DNA of 64,000 bases from Caenimonas sp. SL110 (lineage in GTDB: Bacteria > Pseudomonadota > Gammaproteobacteria > Burkholderiales > Burkholderiaceae_C), in contig NZ_JANU01000003.1 of the NCBI RefSeq assembly GCF_001044395.1, forward strand, positions 62,001-126,000, read 5' to 3'. Below the pieces are notes generated by a model. It saw only the letters and a list, made by a program, of their open reading frames with translations. It was not told the origin of the DNA and made no database searches. The position numbers and the translations under genes are program-made. Shown here piece after piece: positions 61,904 through 64,000 of this stretch (its first letter is position 1; each line of letters starts with the position of its first letter).

Positions 61904-62893
61904 TTACCTGCCGATGGCAGCCTGTTGGGGCACGCGGGAAGACGACGGCGCCAACTTCGCCAGCTGGGTGCCCTGTGCATGGGTCAAGTTGTTGCCAGCC
62001 ATCAGGAATTTTTGCGGGTCCTGCGGGATACCTTGCACCATCACCTCGAAATGCAGGTGAGGTCCGGTGGAGCGGCCGGTGGTGCCGACCTCGGCGATCT
62101 TCTGGCCACGCTTGACGAGGTCACCGGTCTTGACCCAGGTACGCGACGCGTGGGCATAGCGGGTCACGAGGTTGTTGCCGTGGTCGATTTCGACCATGTT
62201 TCCATATGCGGGATGGGCTTCCTGCGTGACCACGACACCCCCTGCGGCAGCCAGGATCGGCGTGCCGGGGTCTGCCTGGAAGTCGAGCCCCGTGTGCAAC
62301 GCAGAACGGCCGGTGAACGGGTCCAGGCGCCAGCCGAACGAAGAGCCCAGATGGCTGCCCTTGACCGGCTGCTGCGTGGGAATCATCTTGTTGCGGATGT
62401 GCTGGTCAAAGAGCCGCGACTCCATCACCGTCATCACGTCGGTGTGGCGGCCGGTGAGCTTTTCGAGGTCGTCCAGCGTGGCTTGCAACTCCACCATGGA
62501 AAGCGGGCGACCCGAGACCAGCGCGCCGCCCTGGCCAGCCGGCACCTTCAGGTCGGCGGTGTTGATGCCGGCGAGACCCGATACGCGCTCGCCCAATGCT
62601 TCGAGCTGCACCATGCGCGCCTGCATTTCGCCCAGCTTGCGGGCCATGACATCGAGGTTCTCGCGCATGAACCTGTCACGCTGCTCGAACTCATCCTTGA
62701 CCACCAGCTTCACGAGCGTGCCAACGATGGGCCAGCCTTCGCGCGCACCCTTGAGAAACACCCAGTGATACATGCCTGCGGCCAGCATCATCATGAGCAG
62801 CGAAAGCCCGACCACCGCGACAACCAGCTTGGTGCCGCTCAGGTGCACGGCGCGGCTTTTGGCCAGCCATGCATCCGTGATAATGAAATGCAC
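61904..62893 (-). CDS. M23 family metallopeptidase (LytM-like)
   Basis: 329 residues from GTG 62893, preceded by AGGGG. One N-terminal membrane helix (about residues 22-45) and a coiled coil (about 70-105) lead to a periplasmic LytM/M23 domain (about 190-300) with HTGLDF as the first zinc site and HLHFEV as the second. Such proteins cut peptidoglycan cross-links or activate amidases during cell growth. The location next to secA is conserved in betaproteobacteria. All core metal ligands appear present, so it may be an active endopeptidase. Confidence 0.93.
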   Translation of the reverse strand: MHFIITDAWLAKSRAVHLSGTKLVVAVVGLSLLMMMLAAGMYHWVFLKGAREGWPIVGTLVKLVVKDEFEQRDRFMRENLDVMARKLGEMQARMVQLEALGERVSGLAGINTADLKVPAGQGGALVSGRPLSMVELQATLDDLEKLTGRHTDVMTVMESRLFDQHIRNKMIPTQQPVKGSHLGSSFGWRLDPFTGRSALHTGLDFQADPGTPILAAAGGVVVTQEAHPAYGNMVEIDHGNNLVTRYAHASRTWVKTGDLVKRGQKIAEVGTTGRSTGPHLHFEVMVQGIPQDPQKFLMAGNNLTHAQGTQLAKLAPSSSRVPQQAAIGR

Positions 62894-62947
62894 TGTTTAT
62901 CCCCTCACGTCATCTCGTCAGCTTTTTAGAATTCATCCCACCGACTC

Positions 62948-63265
62948 ATGGACCGCCGCCCTTTGGACCGCCGCCTGCATCCCGTCTCGCTCCAGCAGGC
63001 CGCCGGAGAGTCGCCGATGCTCGCGCAACTCGCGCAACTCGCTCGCGAATCCGGTGAACGGCTCAAGGCGGTGGAACAGCTGATACCAGCACCGCTGCGG
63101 TCCGCCATCCGGCCCGGCCCCATCGATGGCGAGGCCTGGTGCCTGCTGGTGGACACCAGCGCCGGGGCCGCAAAACTCAGGCAGGTGGTGCCTGCCTTGA
63201 TAGCTCATCTGCGAGCCCGGGGGACGCAGGTTACCTCAATTCGCCTGAAGGTCGAAGTACGCTAA
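62948..63265 (+). CDS. DUF721 (DciA-like) protein
   Basis: 105 residues, containing LIPAPLRSAIRPGPIDGEAWCLLVDTSAGAAKLRQVVPALIAHLRARG, the KH-like core of DUF721/DciA proteins. DciA loads the replicative helicase in bacteria lacking DnaC; this short form is the betaproteobacterial type found beside secA and M23 genes. TAGAAT at 62927-62932 could be a -10 box giving a very short leader. It is divergent from the M23 gene and convergent with bactofilin. Confidence 0.85.
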   Translation: MDRRPLDRRLHPVSLQQAAGESPMLAQLAQLARESGERLKAVEQLIPAPLRSAIRPGPIDGEAWCLLVDTSAGAAKLRQVVPALIAHLRARGTQVTSIRLKVEVR

Positions 63266-63284
63266 AAGCAATCATTTCGCCCGC

Positions 63285-63704
63285 CTATCTCAGGGTGTCG
63301 CCCTGCCCCTCGATCACACCGCGATATTCCAGCTTGCCTCGCACCTTGGCTCGTGGATGGATGTCCAGCACATCGTCGTAGCTTGCATCGCCCAGCAGCG
63401 TTCCGGAACCGGTGATTTCGAGCGACTTGCGCGCGACCACAGACCCGCTGACCTTGCCCTCGATGTAGATGTAATCGGCCTCCAGCCGGGTGTTGTGCAC
63501 CACGCCCGTCGCGCCGATATGGATCGTGCCGCCTTCTCCGAACATGATGTTGCCTTCCAGCACGCCGTCGATCTTGATGCCCAGGTCGAGCGGCGACTGG
63601 AAGTGCCCCGTGAACACCGCCCCTTCGGCCACCAGGCTGGAAATCGCCGAAAGCTTGTCCACGGGCACCAGGCGGGGCGTGGTCGGTTGCGGTTTGCTGC
63701 TCAT
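63285..63704 (-). CDS. Bactofilin
   Basis: 139 residues. The central right-handed beta-helix (about 30-120) is seen as repeats of short strands around SPLDLGIKIDGVLEGNIMFG, IHIGATGVVHNTRLEADYIYIEGKVSGSVVA and LEITGSGTLLGDASYDD. Bactofilins polymerise without nucleotide and organise cell-envelope processes, often with M23 peptidases, one of which is encoded nearby. AGGAG precedes the ATG, which overlaps the stop of the partial gene upstream (ATGA). Confidence 0.94.
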   Translation of the reverse strand: MSSKPQPTTPRLVPVDKLSAISSLVAEGAVFTGHFQSPLDLGIKIDGVLEGNIMFGEGGTIHIGATGVVHNTRLEADYIYIEGKVSGSVVARKSLEITGSGTLLGDASYDDVLDIHPRAKVRGKLEYRGVIEGQGDTLR

Positions 63705-64000
63705 TTCTTCTCCTGTGGAGGTAGGTTTGGAGTCAATGACGGTTTCAGGACGATACCTTCAGGCGCGACCTGCACGAACGACCGATCGGGTTGCAGGCTT
63801 GACGGGACATGTCCCAGCAGGGCCGCCGCCAGCACCGGCAGGCACCACCGCGTGAGCAGCCACTCGACCCATCGCCAGGCGCGGCGCCGAAGACCCACGC
63901 GCATGTCGCGGCGCCAGCTCGCCTGCAGCGCAGCCTGGCGCAACACTTCGCTTGAAGGAACGGCCTGCACGGCGGTTGTCAGCGCGCAAGGCAAAAGCCC
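63701..64000 (-). CDS. Small membrane-anchored hypothetical protein, 5' end beyond window
   Basis: The frame is open to the right edge, so the true start may be outside; an in-window TTG at 63994 would give 97 residues. One membrane helix is visible (WLLTRWCLPVLAAALLGHV), after a basic Arg-rich stretch, and a short Pro-rich tail ends the protein. It is translationally coupled to the bactofilin gene by ATGA overlap, suggesting it may help place bactofilin at the membrane. No family was recognised. Confidence 0.55.
   Translation of the reverse strand, partial: GLLPCALTTAVQAVPSSEVLRQAALQASWRRDMRVGLRRRAWRWVEWLLTRWCLPVLAAALLGHVPSSLQPDRSFVQVAPEGIVLKPSLTPNLPPQEKK

Noticed and set aside
1..64000. 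tRNA, rRNA, CRISPR arrays, prophage or plasmid origins
   Set aside because: No cloverleaf-like gene, regularly spaced direct repeats, integrase or replication-initiator gene was seen.

Overview
The window is GC-rich chromosomal DNA from a betaproteobacterium, most likely order Burkholderiales and Comamonadaceae-like. This is inferred from the secA / M23 peptidase / DUF721 neighbourhood, a type III pantothenate kinase, PHA granule proteins and overall protein resemblance; no rRNA or tRNA is present to confirm it. Coding density is high. No gene-free stretch exceeds 300 bases. The longest gaps are 33901-34114 (nothing recognised beyond the phasin ribosome binding site), 19965-20149 (a CRP-type site), 58816-58986 (two dyads) and 31764-31914 (a palindromic repeat).

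Region 1 (1-14818) starts with the N-terminus of a TnpB-like gene. It is followed, all on the minus strand, by a secreted serralysin-like protease, a PAP phosphatase (CysQ), an unknown protein, two sulfotransferases, a fusion of a SPINDLY-type O-GlcNAc transferase with a third sulfotransferase domain, a cyanophycin-synthetase-like ATP-grasp protein, a terminator, and a 1704-residue acidic S-layer-like protein. The tight spacing suggests a locus that makes, glycosylates and sulfates a surface protein, with CysQ removing the sulfotransferase by-product.

Region 2 (14819-20842) is a signalling module: a Slam-like TPR plus outer-membrane barrel protein, a CHASE2 class III nucleotide cyclase, a FecR-domain protein with a C-terminal beta-rich domain, and a divergent Crp-family regulator. 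TGTGA-N6-TCACA-type sites sit at class II positions in front of the S-layer gene (perfect core) and in front of the fecR-cyclase operon (one mismatch). This links cyclic-nucleotide signalling to the surface layer.

Region 3 (20949-31763) is a polysaccharide synthesis and export cluster: a three-domain glycosyltransferase, WecB, two more glycosyltransferases, Wzm permease, a GNAT protein, a PIG-L deacetylase, and Wzt on the opposite strand.

Region 4 (31828-44665) is rich in storage-lipid genes: an alcohol-forming fatty acyl-CoA reductase like that of Marinobacter, phasin, patatin-like lipase, TetR regulator, TPR protein, PQQ/heme alcohol dehydrogenase, hemerythrin, methyltransferase, wax ester synthase/DGAT, acyl-CoA-binding protein, CaiB-type CoA transferase and a PHA granule protein. 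Together these could make wax esters beside polyhydroxyalkanoate. Two copies of an ~83-bp palindromic repeat lie here.

Region 5 (44699-53442) is mostly metabolic: aminopeptidase, molybdopterin oxidoreductase, amino-acid-type binding protein, ArgE, M20 and M14-like peptidases, CoaX.

Region 6 (53459-58986) holds a coiled-coil protein and an alpha-hydroxyketone quorum-sensing set: a LuxR-type regulator, a CqsS/LqsS-like histidine kinase, a response regulator without a DNA-binding domain, and a clear CqsA homologue with two dyads in its promoter region. Region 7 (58987-64000) is SecA, an M23 peptidase, DUF721, bactofilin and a partial unknown gene.
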